Positions 31,281 through 42,700 of a DNA stretch of 64,000 nucleotides are shown one piece after another (position 1 is the first letter of the stretch; the number at the start of each line of letters is the position of its first letter). The position numbers were made by a program, and so were the translations under genes. Under the pieces are notes generated by a model that worked only from the letters and a program-made list of their open reading frames with translations, did no database searches and was not told where the DNA came from. The DNA comes from Vicia villosa (Eukaryota > Streptophyta > Magnoliopsida > Fabales > Fabaceae): contig NC_081183.1 in NCBI RefSeq assembly GCF_029867415.1, positions 13,264,404 through 13,328,403 of the forward strand, written 5' to 3'.

Positions 31281-33108
31281 ATAAATATTAGAAATTTAGA
31301 GTTTAAAACATAAAATCTGAGTTTTATTTATATAAGTTTTATTTTTTTTATGTGTATGGCATCCTATTCTAGATAAGTAGATGCTTAATTTCTTTTAGTT
31401 AAGTTATTGTAAATGAAAAAAAATACTAAATTATAAATTGATAAGACAATATTTACATAAATACATTTACATGTAACCAATTACTTCATGACAGGTTATA
31501 CAATGATTTGACTGCATTGAGTTCTAGGATAAAAATGTCTATCAATGCGATGAACATGAAGAAATAGAAACTAAACAAAAAAATTATCTAATATCACATT
31601 TTACAAAATTATGAAACTTAAAAATAAATAAAAAAACTCAAACTTATATATCCAAAATCAACAAACAATTTATTGTTATCATCAATTCTAAAATAGTACA
31701 ATAAATATTTGTCATATTATATTAATTTTTATTTAATAATAATTAATATGTGTCTTATATTTAATTATATTTATAAATACATAATTTATTACCTTAAATA
31801 CTATAATAAGACAATAACCATATTAACATTTTTTAAGTTTATTTTATAATTCTAAAATAATATTATAAGTTATAATTTAAATAAAAATCGGATGAATTTT
31901 TTTAAAGTAATTAAAATAATCAATTTTTAGATTTATATATTAAATAAATACTTATACATTTGTATTCAAATATTTACTAACTATTAACTTGAGTGTGAAA
32001 TACATTTGCATAAAGTGAAAAGTGTAGCAGTTGCATAAAGTGAAGAGTGTAGTAGTTAAAAATAGCACATCATTACCTCTCTTGTAAAAGACGAAAAGTA
32101 AGTTATACTTTACGCTGTACCTTATGGCTATGCAGTTGGACATAAAAATCAGTAAGCTATGACTGACTACTCTAGTCACTGTTGTTGTAATTATTTTAGA
32201 TTGTGGTACAAACTATAAATTAATTAATTAGACAAATTTTTGCTATAAACTATGACTATTTGTCCTTTTGACCAATATAATATTATATAAATCGACTCTT
32301 GAAAAAACAAGATTTTTCATAGGATAATACTCATCCCTTAAATTCATTTTTAATGGAGTGCACGACAACAATCTTAGAGAAATTCTTTTGGAACTAACTA
32401 TGGAGTAGAAGAATTGAGACCAAAGACAATGTTCAATTTATTTTAATATCTACCTCTTAATATACTTAAATCAAAATCATAATTAATCTTTTTTTCTCCA
32501 CTACCATATCCACATTAACTAAATAAAAATCATTCATATTATAGTAACAATTAAAGTCCAACTTTAAATTAAATAAAATACACTATATCACTATAAATTT
32601 CATTCTTTCTCTCTATCTCACCAAAATCCCATTTTCTTTCTCCTCATTATCCAGAAAATTTAATACTCCTTCAAGAACACATTCAATCAATATTTATCTG
32701 ACCTTCAATCAAAAATCCAGAGAACCAAGAAATTTCACTAAAATGCATAAACTTTCTAACCAAATCACAACCTTCTTCACACAAAATCTATCAGAGCTCA
32801 TTAATCTTGTAGATTTTTGTTGAAGAGAAAAAGTTAAGAAATATTATAGATCTAAATAAAAATAAAATAACATAAGGTAAATCAACATATCAATATACCT
32901 TTGAGAGGTTGTTCAATGCTATCAAATACCTTCAACCTGTGAAAAAGTGCAGAATAATTAGAAATCAAACTCATTTAAGCATGTTGATTTTTGTTGAGAA
33001 ATAATGCAGATAAAAATATGAGAGAACTAAAATTTCTTATTTGCATTCAAGCAGTGCTTTTGCAAGATCTGAAACAAACACATGATAATAGTTTATAAAC
33101 CAAAAAAC

Positions 33109-33111
<3 letters not shown>

Positions 33112-33199
<88 letters not shown>
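33112..33199. repeat. (AG)44 microsatellite
   Basis: About 44 perfect AG dinucleotides, with purine-rich DNA continuing to about 33300. It lies within the Helitron. Confidence 0.98.
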
Positions 33200-33203
<4 letters not shown>

Positions 33204-33464
33204 CAATGATGTGAAACTAGGAGAGGGAAGAGAAAGTAGAAAGAGAAAGAAATGAGAAAGTGAAAAGGAAAACAGAGAAAGAAAATAAAAAAGACATTAG
33301 GAATATTTTTTATTTTGTTTGTTAAGTAGAAGGAGAAAGAGAAAACAAATTAAAAGGTAAGAGTTTGGAAGGAGAGAGTGCCCACGTGGAAAGTCTAATT
33401 GATGAGTATTGGGAAAAGGGCAAAAATGATATTTCAAGAACATTTATCTTTCTTATATGATAGA

Positions 33465-34075
33465 TTGTCGTTAAAAACTATGGACTTTTAAAAACCCTTG
33501 ATAGGCACTAACACTTCGACTCAGATATTAGTGACATACACATAGATCATAACATTCATGATTTAAGATCCATAAATTTAGATAAATAAGCTCAGAGGAT
33601 CAATTCCCTCAACCACGTAAAATTGTCCTAAAAGTACTTAAAACTCCCGACATAAAATAGTAAAGTAATGAACATAATGTAACAATAATTCTCTTGGATG
33701 TCAAAATCCGAGTGGGGATTAACATTCCCCAAGAAAATAAATATTTTGCAATAGGTCAATAAATTAATGCAATAGAAAGTGAACTATGCAAAAACTTATA
33801 GTAATTAAGAATCCCTCTAAACATAAAAGTTATTTAAAAATCAAAACTAATTTATAAACTTTATTATCTAAAAAAGTTATTTTGTTTATAATAATCACAC
33901 ATAGATAAGGTAGCGGAAATAAATAATGAAGATTTTTGTAATCAGAAGATATGTATTAATTCAAGAAACAAGTAATTACAAGATGATCAAAGAGATCCAA
34001 CCTACCAAAGAGACAAACAAAAATCTCCTAGATCATCATAAAATTCACAATGTTCTTTCTAATTTTATGATATTG
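33465..34075. other. AT-rich non-coding stretch between Helitron and LINE
   Basis: No credible frame is seen. The right part may be the 3' UTR of the adjacent LINE relic. Confidence 0.4.
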
Positions 34076-35035
34076 TCATCCTCTATAAACTATTTTCTCT
34101 ATAATTTGATCCTCTATATTGTTATCTACATGCGTCCCAAAAATAGTGTTGTTCATGAGTTGCCAAGTACAATAGACAGTCTCAGCCACGACAAGCTTCA
34201 CCAAGGTTGCTTTCCAACCTGTCCCCTTTGTGTAACTGATGAGCCAAGGCATTTCATTCTCCCAATTTTGCGGGTCATGGACAATGTTCAGCCACTGTAA
34301 GACCTTATACCAAATATCAAGAGTCACACGATAAACAAAGAACAAATTATTACTTGTTTCCTCTGCACTGTGACACAGACTACAATGAGTCTCTTGAATC
34401 ATCCCAAATCTCTTTAGTCTATCCTTGGTTGCTAATCTACCATGACAAGGCATCTAAAGACAAAGACAAGCTCTAGGTCTAGCTCTATTGAAATCCAGCA
34501 TGTGAATCCACTCTGCTCGATTACTATCATCAATAAGTCTACTGTAAATAGCCTTCATAGGGAAAATGTTCTTCTCTAAGGCAGTGTGCCATAAATGTTG
34601 AAAGTTTCCAATTATACTTCTCTGCTGCATAATGCCCTTCATAATCCAAGAACTATGGTTAGGAATATTCATATGCATAATATCTTCTCCCTTTGCATAG
34701 TAAATATGGATCCATTTAACCCACAAATTATCAGCTTTTCTACTCAAATTCCATAAACATTTAAGTAAAGCCACCAAATTCCAAATAGCTAAATTTACTA
34801 GATTTAAGCCTCCTTGCTTCCTGGAACTATAAACCCTAGTCATAGGGCTCTGTCTACTGATGACAGAATTCCCAGTCCAGATAAAAGATCTATAAATGGA
34901 GTCAATCTTCTTGAGAACATGATTTGGAATAAATAATGAATATTGAAATGAAGAGAGATACGCATTAGAAATATGATAAACATCATAAATAAAAGAGAGA
35001 AGAGATATTGTAAGTACATTTGAGATTTATATAGG
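34076..35035 (-). pseudogene. LINE (L1-type) RT C-terminal relic
   Basis: The minus strand carries the end of a plant LINE polymerase in three frames. KQGGLNLVNLAIWNLVALL and NLWVKWIHIYY (about 34700-34820) belong to the post-RT region. The RVT zinc-binding motif CSLCHSAEETSNNLFF lies at about 34330-34390. The frame breaks near 34454 and 34845. No endonuclease or RT core is present, so the copy is truncated at its 5' end. No poly(A)/poly(T) tail is obvious at the left end. Confidence 0.8.
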
Positions 35036-35298
35036 TTTGACCTAACCACTTGGTATGCTCATGTCCCCAAACATTTCTTTTTGATAGCTCCATTAAACAG
35101 ACTTAAGCTTCTACAAGGTTCGCCTTCAAACCTTCAACTACATACAAATAAATTTATTACACTGGCTAAGTACAAGAACCAACAAACTGGGAATTTTTAT
35201 GGACTTTGCTGAAGAACCTTCAAATTGAGTTTCTATAAAAAAAATAGCTCTAAAATCTACAACTAGAGCTTTTATACACGTCAAGTGCATGAGCCTAC
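35036..35298. other. Unassigned spacer
   Basis: No feature is recognised. It ends in CCTAC (35294-35298), the candidate target duplication of the element to the right. Confidence 0.4.
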
Positions 35299-35490
35299 TG
35301 TAGCAACCTGCCCTAAAAATTAAATATTTAGAGTCGCCACCTATTCTGAAGGGCGAATAGGAAACCCTACGCAGTTTAGAGATCGGGGTAAGTTATTATA
35401 ATCAGGTCGAGGGAAGGTGTTAGGCACCCTCAACCCTTTCCTATTGGCTTTGAATCTAAGGGTCAAGTTTTATGGCTAAAAGTTAAGGGT
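35299..35490 (-). repeat. Partial left LTR of the short minus-strand element
   Basis: It is nearly identical to 37057-37248 and starts TGTAGCAACCTGCCC on the plus strand. It ends in a duplicated GGTCAAGTTTTATGGCTAAA segment (35461 and 35488), where similarity to the other LTR stops. Confidence 0.85.
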
Positions 35491-35512
35491 CAAGTTTTAT
35501 GGCTAAAAGTTC

Positions 35513-36290
35513 ATGGCCATCGAGAGGCCGTTCGACGTATACCAATGAAGTTGTCCCTCGTGGGAAGGTTCTCTATGCGGAACACAACCTACCTAAGGAC
35601 GATATAAGACAAAGTGAAATCCCTACAGGCTAGGGATAAAAGATGTATAGATGGGAATCCAAACCCTACAAGTTAGAGGGTGCGCGGAAACAAGCATGGA
35701 GTGACCGTTCAGGACAGTCACTAGATCTCATAGCCATCGAGAGGCCAATCAAACGCATGCTAATGAAGTTGTCCTTCGGGGAAGGACGCGTCGTTATGAA
35801 AACACATGGATGTAAAAGAAAATCCCTATAGGCTAGGGAGTACGTAGGAGTAAGCACGGGGTGACCGTTCAAGATAGTAACTGGATCTCATAGCCATCGA
35901 GAGGCCAATCGACGTATGCTAACGAAGATGTCCTTCGAACGAAGGACGCGATTCTAGAAATGGAATCCCTACAGGCTAGGGAGTGCGTAGATGTAAGCAC
36001 GGGGTGACTATTCATGACAGTCACTAGATCGCATGGCCATCAGAGGCCAATTGACGTGCGTAAACAAAGATATCCTTCGTGGGAAGGACACGATTTGGGA
36101 ATTAGAATCCCTGTAGGCTAGGTAATGCATAGATGTAGGCACGAGGTGACCGTTCATGACAGTCACTAAGTCTCATGGCCATCGAGAGGCCAATCAACGT
36201 GCATAAATGAAAGTGTCCTTCGTAGGAAGGACATGGTCTTAGAAATAGAGTCTCTGCAGGCCAGGGAACGCGTAGGAATACCTGTAAAAA
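35513..36290. repeat. Tandem array, five units of 142-216 bp
   Basis: Units start at CAT(A/G)GCCATCGAGAGGCC: 35513, 35729, 35889, 36032 and 36174. Each also carries a GTGACCGTTCA-GACAGTCACT stretch able to fold (AGTGACT..AGTCACT-like arms) and a paired GTCCTTCG-GAAGGAC hairpin. Periods shrink from 216 to 142 bp. Confidence 0.85.
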
Positions 36291-37037
36291 TTAAATGCAA
36301 GACATTCGCAGTATATAAATTGCATATATAATAAGCACGTAAGCACATAAGCCCTAGGTTCATAGGTTCGACGTAACGGCTTAGGGTGCCTACCTTTCTC
36401 ATTGGTATGTTCTAGAAGGTCTCATGGGGTCATTCGTAGCCGCCGAGACTTTTTGTCTCTTTGGATTTTAGAACAACTCATTTATCCATGAGGTTCGAGT
36501 TTTAGGGGTAGGTTCCCTGAGAGATCAGCTAAATACCAAATCCAGACCTCAACAAGGTCAAGCCTCGTATCAGACCTTTTCGGATATTCAACCCACTCTG
36601 AGTGGAATTATAATAAGACTCGTAGGCAATGTAATTCCCCTCTGGTCTTAAATATAATTCCCACGCTTAGGTTTAACGGCAATTTATATACAACCCAAAA
36701 TGCAATAAAAATAACAAATATTCAAATAATCAAATATTTAATTAAAATTGCTATAAACAAATTAAATTGTAAATAAATAAATAAATAAAATTAAACAATT
36801 TAAATATTTATATAAAAACCAATAAACCATGGAAATTGCAAATAAATATCTAAATAAAAATTTAAATATTAAATATAAAAGGAAATAAATAAAACCTAAA
36901 CCCTAATCCAAAACCCTAATTTTGGCAAATTTGCCAAACCCTAAAAAAAGTTTGCCAAAACCTAAAATTTTTTGCCAAAAACCTAAACCTTGCCAAAACC
37001 TAGGAGCTTAATAATTTACAGTTTTATTATCACTATT

Positions 37038-37054
37038 CCCCAGCAGAGTCGCCA
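37038..37054 (-). other. Primer binding site (Arg-tRNA type) of the short element
   Basis: On the minus strand TGGCGACTCTGCTGGGG differs from the Ogre-1 site at three positions. It lies 2 nt from the LTR end. Confidence 0.75.
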
Positions 37055-37056
37055 GC

Positions 37057-37554
37057 TGTAGCAACCTGCCCTAAAAATTAAATATTTAGAGTCGCCACCT
37101 ATTCTGAAGGGCGAATAGGAAACCCTACGCAGTTTAGAGATCGGGGTAAGTTATTATAATCAGGTCGAGGGAAGGTGTTAGGCACTCTCAACCCTTTCCT
37201 ATTGGCTTTGAATCTAAAGGTCAAGTTTTATGGCTAAAAGTTAAGGTTAATAGCTAAGGAATTGAATAGGAGAAAAATTGAGATTTTAGGGAAGGGGACT
37301 CGCCTTGGTTATCCAAGTGCCTACGTATCTCCTTAGGGAGAATCAGAGTCGACGTAGTTCGGGCACAGGGTTGTAGGCCTTAGAATTGATATGATATGGT
37401 TTGAAGGCTTTTTGAATGGCCTATCGTAGTTTTGAGTTTTGTGGTCTGAAAGGCATTTTGAATTTCCTTGTCGAAAAGGATAAAAATCCGTAGTTTGATT
37501 CGAAGTGTTTGGAATGTTTTAGATTTGGGCGTACAACCCTGATTTGATATGGCA
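37057..37554 (-). repeat. 5' LTR of the short minus-strand element
   Basis: The 498-bp LTR has TG...CA ends. The plus strand reads TGTAGCAACC...TATGGCA. The two bases CC that follow (37555-37556) could be the start of the CCTAC duplication, split by the next insertion. Confidence 0.65.
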
Positions 37555-37556
37555 CC

Positions 37557-37915
37557 TGTAATACCCCGTATTAAATTAAATGCTCTAATGTTATTAGCTG
37601 ACACTGAGGTTTTATCAATTGGTACATTAGAGATTTTTTTGGACATTAAGTTAGTAGTGTTAACTTAAAGATATTTTTCTTATATCCTTTTCCTTCTATT
37701 TCTTTCTCATTCTTTTGAAACAACACAAGATTCTAGAGAGAAGGAGTAGAGAGAAGGAGGAGCAAGAAGAGAAAGAGGAAAGCTTGGATTTCGATCATTT
37801 CTCCGCCGATTCAACTCATCTTCGACATCAGCGACTCGTAATCGAGGTGGGTTCTAGTTAGAAACTTATAGATTTGATTGTGGATGAGAAATCATAAGTT
37901 TGGATATTAGGGATT
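37557..37915 (+). repeat. Left end of a gypsy-type LTR, interrupted by Ogre-2
   Basis: It starts TGTAATACCCCG, like the solo LTR at 298, and has a purine-rich leader-like stretch (37730-37790). It is cut at GGATT (37911-37915), where Ogre-2 begins. The remainder would lie beyond the right end of Ogre-2, outside the window. Confidence 0.6.
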
Positions 37916-39517
37916 TGTCATACCCCAATTTTTGACCTAAGATACCACCTCATATCATTTGCATATGCATCATTTGCATCTCTAACAAATTGCATAGCTT
38001 GTGTTTGCTACTTGTGACTCAGCAGGGTTTAATCAAGAAATCACTCATCAGTACAAGCAACAATCAATTAGGGTTTTGTTTTCCCTTCATCTCAAAAGAA
38101 CCATCTTCACCAACAATCAACATCTGGTCCTCAAAGATTCATTTCAACAAGCTCAGAGGCTTTGAATCAACTAGATTAGGGTTTTGACTGAAGATAGAAC
38201 ACCCCTGACTTTTGCTCAGGATTTGACCTAATGACTTGGGACATGACCTCAAGACCCCAAGTTCATCATTTTGACCTAATCCATTGGCTCAAGACATCTC
38301 CTACACAAGGATTGGTCAACAGTGAATTTTCAAATCATCAGATTAGGGTTTTGAACTATCAGGGACTGAAATCAGGGATCACATTTGGGAAACCCTAAAA
38401 ATCCCCAGGAAGTCAATCAAAGGTTTCAATCATCTTCAAATAATCCCTATGACAACATCCAATGGAAATTGTATCTCAATTCAAGATCCACAGTCACCAT
38501 TTGGTCCTCAAAGATTCACTTCAACAAGCTCAAAAGCTTTGAATCGACCAAATTAGGATTCTTCATTCATTCACTCATTCTTTGCAAGATAATTTCGTGT
38601 TCATGGCGTTTTTCCACTTTTTATACGCCATTGCCGTTTGTGTGATTCAAGAGATTTGTTTGGAATTTATTTCGCGACTCTTGGCTTATGGATTCATCAT
38701 GGTGAAGAATTGATTCATATGGATTATTTGAAAGTTGGTACAAGTTTGAAACAATTCATGGAAATTTCACCGAAATTGCAAGAAATATCTTTTAGTCCAT
38801 TTGTTGAAAGATTATTTCAAGTATGGTTTAAAACCATAAATTCAAGAATTAAAAGTTCATTAGTGCAAGAACATTCTTCACATTACTCCAAGGATTTCTC
38901 ATCATTTTCTATATCAAAGGGAATTGAATTTTTAAATCCAAAGTTCATTCAAGAAAATTCAAACTTCATTTTTGAGTAGCAAACTCATTCAAGATTCTAA
39001 GGGAAATTCAAGTGGAGTTTCTTTACATGAACAAGTTCCAAATTTCAAATGAGTTACAATAGAGACTTTGTCCAAATTCAAGATTACATTATTTCAAGTC
39101 TAATTCAAGGTTCAAAGATATTACAACTTTCAAATTCTATTCACTTTCAAGAATACAAGTTCATACAATTTTAAAGTGGAATAAATTTGGATTACAAAGA
39201 ATAAAAGAAAATGCAATGCTTTCTTGAATTCTTCAATCTTCAAAGTCTTCATTCTTCAAATTCAAGCTTCTTCATGCTTTCTTCAAAGTTCTCATGCAAC
39301 ATGAAAAAGAAACATAAGAGGGGTGAGATTAGCAAAAATCCAACAAAGGAAATAATTCAAAAAAAAAGAAATAATTCAAAAAGGAATCAAAGATATTTCA
39401 TGTCCACTTGCAAGAGAAAAATCTCATAAAGAATATTCTTATTCTTTTTCTTATCTTGCAATGATTGAAACTTGCCATTCAAGTTTACCAAATGCCAAAC
39501 ACTTCCTTAACTTTTCC

Positions 39518-39525
39518 TATAAATA
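39518..39525 (+). promoter_or_regulatory. TATA box of Ogre-2 5' LTR
   Basis: TATAAATA in CCTATAAATAGAAGG, about 200 bp before the nested solo LTR. The insertion therefore separates the promoter from the Ogre-2 body. Confidence 0.75.
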
Positions 39526-39717
39526 GAAGGCCTCACTTCATTGCAAAACACACCAAAGCTACTATACTACTAGCTTTCTCACTTCTTCCTCTTCTCTTAT
39601 AGTTTTCATGTTTCTTTGTTAGAAGGAGAAATTCTTCAAATCAAAGAAAACTACTTGAAAAAAATAAGAGTTTCTAGCTACATAGTTTCTTGAAAGGGAG
39701 TGAAGAGGAAATTCTTC

Positions 39718-39722
39718 ATACC
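39718..39722. other. Target site duplication (ATACC), left copy
   Basis: ATACC flanks the nested solo LTR and recurs at 44857-44861. Confidence 0.92.
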
Positions 39723-42700
39723 TGTCGCGGGCGAAAAATCGTTTTGTTTCCTCTTTTTTGTGGATGAGACACCTGATGCCTTCTTTGGGCTCGAGTGCTC
39801 AAAAAAATGATTTTTCTTTTGTACCGACCAAACTTTTTATTATTTCCAAAGGAGGAAAAGGAAAAAAGCTGCAATAACCTAAAAGTGGGGGGAGAGATCT
39901 TTGGGTAAGAGGGTTGGTTATACGAAGGGAAGGTATTAGCACCCAACGTATCTATAGTACTCTATAGGTTTCTTTGTTATGTTTTATTCCATTCTTGTTG
40001 TGGTGGAGGTTCTTGTGAAATAGGTGGGACCTAAGGTGTTTGTTTGATCATGCTCGCAAAGATCATCGCGATCCTCTGCATACATATCCCTTAAAGGGAA
40101 TCAGAGCATCTGTAGCTCGGGGTCTACGGGTGCTAAGGTTTGAATGGTTTTTTTTTGTTTTGTTTTGCTCGCCAAGGATCGACCTTGTGCCTACGTATTC
40201 TCAAAGGGATGTTGAGAAAGTCAGAGCAATCGTAGTTCCCACTTATGCTAGTGGAAGCAAAGGAAAATAGACAAATGTCGTCTAAATGCTAGATGTATCT
40301 AATCTATATCATCACATACATCTGTTTGATTTTGTTTAAAAATCTTTTCATTATAAGCCCGGGGCCATGCCACTTAGGGTGCTTAGAATGATAAAGATGT
40401 TTTTGTTTAACCAGCCTTGTGGCAAAAACTTTCAATGAAGTCAGCCTTGTGACAAAAAGTTTTAATTAATCAGCCAGCCTCGTGGCAAAAGTTTCAATGA
40501 AGTCAGCCTTGTGACAAAAACTTTGATTAATCATCCAGTACAGTGGTAAAACAGTTTGATTGATTAGCCAGCCTTGTGGCAAAAAGAAATTTGATTGATT
40601 GGCCAGCCTTGTGGCAAAAAAGTTTGATTGATTGATTGTTTGTGATGATATATAAGAGATACTCCTAGTATAGAGATGAAAAATGTCTAATCTCCTAGGG
40701 TATTTGATTTGGATATTGGGGATGCTTATAAGAAGCCCGTGGGTCCTTGTACGAAGCCCAAGAGGAGGCTATCCGAGGGTCCTTGCATTGTAAGCCCAAG
40801 AGGAGGCTATGGGAGGGACAATCCAGGGTCCTTGCATTGTAAGCCCAAGAGGAGGCTATGGGAGGGTCACTCGTTTGTACAAAGCCCAAGGGGAGGCATG
40901 GTATAGTTGGTTTGAGCTCTTAGAGCGATTTCACCGGGAAACCATAATCTATGTCCTAACCTAAACTAGTGGAGATTCTTTGCACGAAGCCCAATAGGAG
41001 GCTATGGGAAACCTAGTGTTGTACTAAGTTGAATAAGCATATAACACAATCACAAGTATGAACAAGTATGAACAAACATTAACAAGTACATGAACAACTA
41101 TGAACAGTTATACATATATGACAAAGTGTGTGTATATAATGGAGTTTATGAAGGAAATATACCTGTAAGCATGATCCATTTGTATACACAGGGCTCGGGA
41201 CTCACACTCGGGGAGAGGTCCATTTGAATTTATTCAACAGCTATGTAAACAGGTATTTACAAAGGGGCTCGGGACTTATACCTACATGGAGGCCCATGGT
41301 ATATTTTTGGGAAGATTTAAAGAAAACCTTCATTTTTGGTTTGTTATTCAAAGTTAAAAATCAAACTGATCGAGATATGTACAAAAAAAGTGTACAATGA
41401 AATACCTAATTTCATGTACTTGAGTGGGTATGTACAAAAGGGGCTTGGGACTTATACCTACGTGGAGGCCCGTGTTTTATTTACAAAACATGGTTGACGC
41501 GTTGTTTGAAAAAACGGTTTGAAGATTTGTTTTGAAAGAGTTTTCTGTACAAAGAAAAACTGTATAAAGAAAAGGAAAGGGACTTATACTCTCTAATATT
41601 CGAGAGGCCCATGTTTTATTTTCATAAAACATGGTGGATGGTTTAAAAAAGAGTTGAAAGATTTGTTTGTTAAAAAAACTGTTTGGAAGTTTATTTGGAA
41701 AAAAGTTTTCTGTTAAAACAAAAACTGTACAAAGAAAGACGAAAGGGACTTATACTCTCTAATATTCGAGAGGCCCCACATCGTTTTGAAAATCAATTGA
41801 TCAATTAAAAAGATTTAATCAATAGTTTCCTTTGAAAATCAAAAAGAAATGGTTTACCGTTTTTGAAAAGGAATCGGGATCGCTCGTTTTTTTTTTAACG
41901 ATTTGAATTTTGAAAGAAATCAATTTAATCGAGATAAACAAGAAGATTGTCTTCAATTAACACTTAGATGATTAGGGTTTGCTTCAAAAAATATTTACAA
42001 GTGATTAAATTTGAAAATCAAATGAAAAATAATATTTAAAAGTATTAAAATTACTTAAAAACAAGTCATTTTAAAACCAATTAAAAATGTATCAAATAAA
42101 TATTTTTTTGTGATTTTTTTTAACATTGTCAAAATATGTATATTAAATAAAGAGTGTAAAAAAAATGAAGTGAAAATAATGAATTTTGATTGGTTAAATG
42201 AATGGTTAAAGTTTGTTAAAAAATGAAAGAAAATAGGTTGCAAAAAATTGGTTTTGTCTCCAATAGGGCTTGAACTCACGCCCTCTCTCTCACCAGCCAA
42301 AACACTTGCCAACTGAGCCACGCTTGTGGCTTGTAATACATACGCTTCCAGTTCAATATATTTTAAAACAACAATTTGAATTTTCTGAACCAAAAAAACG
42401 CGCCAAGAACACAACCCTAACTGATTTTCAAAATTCTTCAAAACTGTGTTGTTTTGATCGATCAAAGGGTCTATCTCACTCGGTTTTGGATGAGGAACAT
42501 GATGATGACCTTTAATTTCATTTATTTTTGCTCTAAGATGATTAATTCTCTGATGAACACGAAGAACCCTAATTCTGAGATTGATCATGAAATCGTGTAT
42601 GTGCAAGATAAATAGCAATTGATTGAGGATTAATGATCCTCATGTGTGCAGAAATGAGATGGTATGTTCATATTTCATTCATGATGCATGATTCATAGAG

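Larger units (their letters stand above)
30762..33464 (-). mobile_element. Non-autonomous Helitron (2.7 kb)
   Basis: On the minus strand the element starts TCTATCATATAAGAAAG (5' TC at 33464) and ends CTAG at 30762-30765. A GC-rich hairpin (CCCATGCG..CGCACGAG) sits about 11 nt inside the end. The 5' end is preceded by A and the 3' end is followed by T, the A/T insertion rule of Helitrons. No target duplication or terminal inverted repeat is expected. No Rep/helicase frame is present, so it would need a helper. The interior holds a minisatellite and a long GA tract. Termini and rule agree, but the assignment was not checked against other copies. Confidence 0.7.
35299..37554 (-). mobile_element. 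Short non-autonomous LTR element with Arg-type PBS
   Basis: A 498-bp LTR (37057-37554) reads TGCCATATC...GTTGCTACA on the minus strand. It is followed inward by TGGCGACTCTGCTGGGG, an Ogre/Tat-type primer site. The outer 190 bp of the LTR recur at 35299-35490. Between them lie a tandem-repeat region and AT-rich DNA with no gag or pol. It is best read as a deletion derivative or non-autonomous Tat-like element. The left LTR lacks its U3 half or has been replaced by the tandem array. Confidence 0.6.

Noticed and set aside
32580..32820. Captured host gene 5' end in the Helitron
   Set aside because: A CT-rich stretch followed by ATG looks leader-like, but the frame closes quickly and no protein motif is visible.
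36890..36990. Interstitial telomere repeat (CCCTAAA-like words)
   Set aside because: The words are irregular (AAACCCTAATCC, AACCCTAATTTTGG) and not a tandem heptamer. They are at most scattered telo-boxes.
42055..42618. 187-codon minus-strand frame in the solo LTR
   Set aside because: It spans the tRNA-like module and AT-rich LTR sequence. The aligned Ogre-1 LTR copy is not open over the same span.
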